Assembly: GCF_003570885.1 (NCBI RefSeq)
Contig: NZ_QXJC01000006.1
Coordinates: 1-64,000, forward strand
Length of the DNA: 64,000 bases
DNA from: Simplicispira hankyongi
GTDB lineage: Bacteria > Pseudomonadota > Gammaproteobacteria > Burkholderiales > Burkholderiaceae_C
Direction: 5' to 3'
How positions within the stretch are numbered: the stretch's first letter is position 1; every line of letters begins with the position of its first letter. Both the position numbers and the translations under genes were made by a program. The notes under the pieces are model-generated. The model was given only the letters and a program-made list of their open reading frames with translations. It was not told the origin of the DNA and did no database searches. Shown piece after piece: positions 62,003 through 64,000 of this stretch.

Positions 62003-62923
62003 ATGCCCCGCGCGCTGCCCGTTTTCGCCCTGCTGTTCAATGCCCTGGTCTGGGGCTGCTCCTGGTGGCCGCTGCGCACGCTCAACGCCGCCGGCCTGCA
62101 CCCGCTGTGGGCCACGGCGCTGGTCTACCTGGCGGTTCTCATGGTGCTGGTGGTGGCGCTTCCCGCCAGCGCGCTGAGCTTTGTGCGCACGCCGAAACTG
62201 TGGCTGCTTGCCGCTGCAGCGGGGCTGACCAACATCTGCTTCAACTGGGCGGTGGCGCTGGGCGATGTGGTGCGTGTGGTGCTGCTGTTCTATCTGATGC
62301 CCGCCTGGTCGGTGCTGCTCGCCTGGTGGTTGCTGGATGAGCCGCCAACGCCGCTGGCGCTGCTGCGACTGCTGCTGGCCTTTGCCGGTGTGGCGCTGGT
62401 GGTGGTGCCGCCGGGCGCGCCGCTCTCCCGGCTGGCCAGCGGTCTCTCGGCCACCGACGTGCTGGCGGTGGCGGGAGGGTTTTGCTTTGCGCTGACCAAC
62501 GTCTTCCTGCGCCGCTTCAACCAGACGCCTGAGCGCGACCGCATGGTGGCCATGTTCAGTGGCGGTTTTGTCATGGCAACGGTCGGTGCCTGCGCCGCCA
62601 CAGGGCTTGCGCTGGCCAGCGCACCGCCTGCGCCGGCGGCCGGCTGGCTGTGGGTGGCGGCCGGCCTGGCGCTGGCGTTCATGCTGGGCAACCTGGGCCT
62701 GCAGTACGGGGCCGCTCGCCTGGCCGCCGGCACCACGGCGCTGGTCATGCTCAGCGAAGTGCTGTTTGCCAGTGCCTCCTCCTGGCTGATGGGCGCCGCA
62801 CAGTTGGCGCCGCGCATGCTGGCCGGCGGCGCGCTGATCGTGCTGGCAGCCTTGCTGGCGCTGCTGCCACGGCGCCGGCAGCAAGCAACGCGCGGCGCGG
62901 CTACCATGGACCATTCACCCTGA
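62003..62923 (+). CDS. EamA/DMT family transporter
   Basis: The 306-residue protein has ten predicted helices in two EamA repeats. Marks are FNALVWGCSWWPLRTLNAAGLHPLWATALVYL at the start, FNWAVALGDVVRVVLLFYLMPAWSVLLAWWLLDEPPT at the end of repeat one, and GLQYGAARLAAGTTALVMLSEVLFASASSWLMGA in repeat two. It exports or imports metabolites, possibly amino acids, in the inner membrane. The ATG at 62003 directly follows a repeat tail and has a weak ribosome site. It lies 9 bases before the glutathione peroxidase gene. Confidence 0.87.
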   Translation: MPRALPVFALLFNALVWGCSWWPLRTLNAAGLHPLWATALVYLAVLMVLVVALPASALSFVRTPKLWLLAAAAGLTNICFNWAVALGDVVRVVLLFYLMPAWSVLLAWWLLDEPPTPLALLRLLLAFAGVALVVVPPGAPLSRLASGLSATDVLAVAGGFCFALTNVFLRRFNQTPERDRMVAMFSGGFVMATVGACAATGLALASAPPAPAAGWLWVAAGLALAFMLGNLGLQYGAARLAAGTTALVMLSEVLFASASSWLMGAAQLAPRMLAGGALIVLAALLALLPRRRQQATRGAATMDHSP

Positions 62924-62932
62924 GAGGACCCC

Positions 62933-63424
62933 ATGGCCCAGACCGCCTACGACTTTGACGCTTTGCAGATGGACGGCAGCACCGTGCCGCTGTCGAACTA
63001 CCGCGGCCAGGTGCTGCTGATCGTCAACACGGCGAGCGCCTGCGGCTTCACGCCGCAGTTCAAGGGGCTGGAGGCCTTGCACCGCGAGTACGGCGGCAAA
63101 GGCCTGGTTGTGCTGGGTTTTCCGTGCAACCAGTTTGCCGGGCAAGACCCGGGCAGCAACGAGGAGATTGCCTCGTTCTGCGCGCTCAACTACGGGGTGA
63201 GTTTTCCCATGATGGCCAAGATCGACGTCAATGGCGCCGCCGCCAGCCCGCTGTACCGGTGGCTTGCCGCTGAGGCGCCCGGACTCTTGGGCAGCAAGGC
63301 GATCAAATGGAACTTCACCAAGTTTCTGGTCGGGACCGATGGCCAGGTGATCCGCCGCTACGCGCCGCAGGAAGCGCCCGAGAACCTGGCCGGCGATATC
63401 GAAGCGGCGCTGGCCAGCGCCTGA
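62933..63424 (+). CDS. Glutathione peroxidase
   Basis: A 163-residue thiol peroxidase of the glutathione peroxidase family. The catalytic cysteine is Cys36 in VNTASACGFTPQFKGLE, with GFPCNQFAGQDPGSNEEI and KWNFTKFLV as the other family blocks (Gln and Trp of the active tetrad). It is cysteine-, not selenocysteine-dependent, and probably thioredoxin-linked like most bacterial members. The ATG at 62933 has a GAGAGGA ribosome site. Confidence 0.92.
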   Translation: MAQTAYDFDALQMDGSTVPLSNYRGQVLLIVNTASACGFTPQFKGLEALHREYGGKGLVVLGFPCNQFAGQDPGSNEEIASFCALNYGVSFPMMAKIDVNGAAASPLYRWLAAEAPGLLGSKAIKWNFTKFLVGTDGQVIRRYAPQEAPENLAGDIEAALASA

Positions 63425-63448
63425 GTGGCCCACCCACAGCCTGTCACC

Positions 63449-64000
63449 ATGCTCATCAACTGCGTTGCTTACGAACACGGCCGCAAGCTGGCCGATATCG
63501 GTACGGACCAGATTGCCCATTGGCTCAAGGAGCCCGAGGCCTTTGTCTGGGTCGCGCTGCTCGACCCGAGTGCAGAGGAGCTGGCGCAGATGCAGCGCGA
63601 ATTCGGCCTGCACGAACTGGCGGTGGAAGACGCGCTCAAAGGCCACCAGCGCCCGAAGATCGAAGAGTATGGCGACATGGTGTTCGTGGTCATGCACCTG
63701 GTTGAGCCTGCCGACGACGACCTGGCCGTGGGGGAAGTCGCGGTGTTTGTCGGAAAAAACTTCATCCTCTCGGCGCGCAGCCGCAGTCGGCACGGGTTTC
63801 TGGGGGTGCGTGAGCGCTGCGAGCGCGAGCCGCTTTTGCTGGAGCGCGGCTCGGGGTTTGTGCTGTACGCGCTGATGGATGCGGTGGTGGACCGGTACTT
63901 CCCGGTGATCGACCTGCTCGAAGCCGAGCTCGAAGGCATCGAGGAGCAGATATTTGCCGCTGGCGCGGCGCGCGGCAACATTGAGCGGCTGTACGACCTG
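63449..64000 (+). CDS. corA: Magnesium/cobalt transporter CorA (partial, 5' end)
   Basis: The first 184 codons of a CorA-type channel run off the right edge of the window. The soluble funnel domain is present: AHWLKEPEAFVWVALLDPSAEELAQMQREFGLHELAVEDALKGHQRPKIEEYGDMVFVVMHLV, then FILSARSRSRHGFLGVRERCE. The two membrane helices and the GMN pore motif would lie beyond the edge. The ATG at 63449 lies 24 bases after the glutathione peroxidase stop and may be co-transcribed with it. Confidence 0.9.
   Translation, partial: MLINCVAYEHGRKLADIGTDQIAHWLKEPEAFVWVALLDPSAEELAQMQREFGLHELAVEDALKGHQRPKIEEYGDMVFVVMHLVEPADDDLAVGEVAVFVGKNFILSARSRSRHGFLGVRERCEREPLLLERGSGFVLYALMDAVVDRYFPVIDLLEAELEGIEEQIFAAGAARGNIERLYDL

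Overview
The window looks like a chromosomal segment of a GC-rich betaproteobacterium, most likely a Comamonadaceae member (Acidovorax/Hydrogenophaga-like). This rests on protein resemblance (LplT, ComM, ProQ-domain, UbiUVT, porin-GlnK-AmtB), on high GC with long antisense open frames, and on a dispersed AGCGCT-centred hairpin repeat of a type I associate with that family. About 57 genes are packed at high density, many with 4-base ATGA or GTGA stop/start overlaps. No tRNA, rRNA, CRISPR array, intact insertion sequence or prophage was seen.

Layout. 1-3.4 kb: the end of a succinate-semialdehyde dehydrogenase, then glcE and glcF with a DUF1275 gene between them. 3.5-6.8 kb: two paralogous periplasmic binding proteins flanking a diguanylate cyclase, and a small conserved protein. 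6.9-10.7 kb: an SMP-30 family gene and a nitrogen operon (porin, glnK, amtB) with a sigma-54 promoter and a terminator. 10.8-13.3 kb: comM and a ProQ-domain gene. 13.3-15.7 kb: a polar amino-acid ABC importer without its ATPase. 15.8-18.4 kb: a lower-GC MarR/MFS operon with two matching operators and a 34-residue peptide gene. 18.5-27.4 kb: an RND efflux operon that also encodes a sulfide:quinone oxidoreductase with its three cysteines, a related flavoprotein lacking two of them, a carboxymuconolactone-decarboxylase-like protein and a DUF302 remnant. 27.5-33.3 kb: a TetR-led ABC-type tripartite efflux operon. 33.5-34.8 kb: an acyl-CoA dehydrogenase.

34.9-45.8 kb is the most unusual part. Heme A synthase diverges from a long operon preceded by a near-consensus FNR box. 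The operon encodes a small membrane protein, a CuA subunit II, a B-type heme-copper subunit I in which the expected cross-linked tyrosine is glutamine, heme O synthase and an SCO protein. It continues with a diheme cytochrome b fused to two [4Fe-4S] clusters and an MvhD-like domain, an anchored protein, a second and strongly divergent heme-copper subunit I with Glu-His where His-His is expected, and a diheme cytochrome b fused to a 2Fe-2S/FAD/NAD reductase. Together these could form a low-oxygen or nitric-oxide-linked electron-transfer system with flavin and iron-sulfur inputs; that function is inferred.

45.8-51.2 kb holds ubiquinone genes: ubiD, ubiX, a DGC-domain protein, ubiT, ubiV and ubiU. 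UbiUVT support oxygen-independent ubiquinone synthesis, and an FNR-type box sits at class II spacing from a -10 element in front of ubiU. Two neighbouring loci thus both point to life at low oxygen. 51.4-64 kb is mixed housekeeping: an MFS protein, YidB, an alpha/beta hydrolase, an M20 peptidase, a second diguanylate cyclase, a large imperfect palindrome, a chemoreceptor, alanine racemase, LplT, an EamA transporter, glutathione peroxidase and the start of corA.
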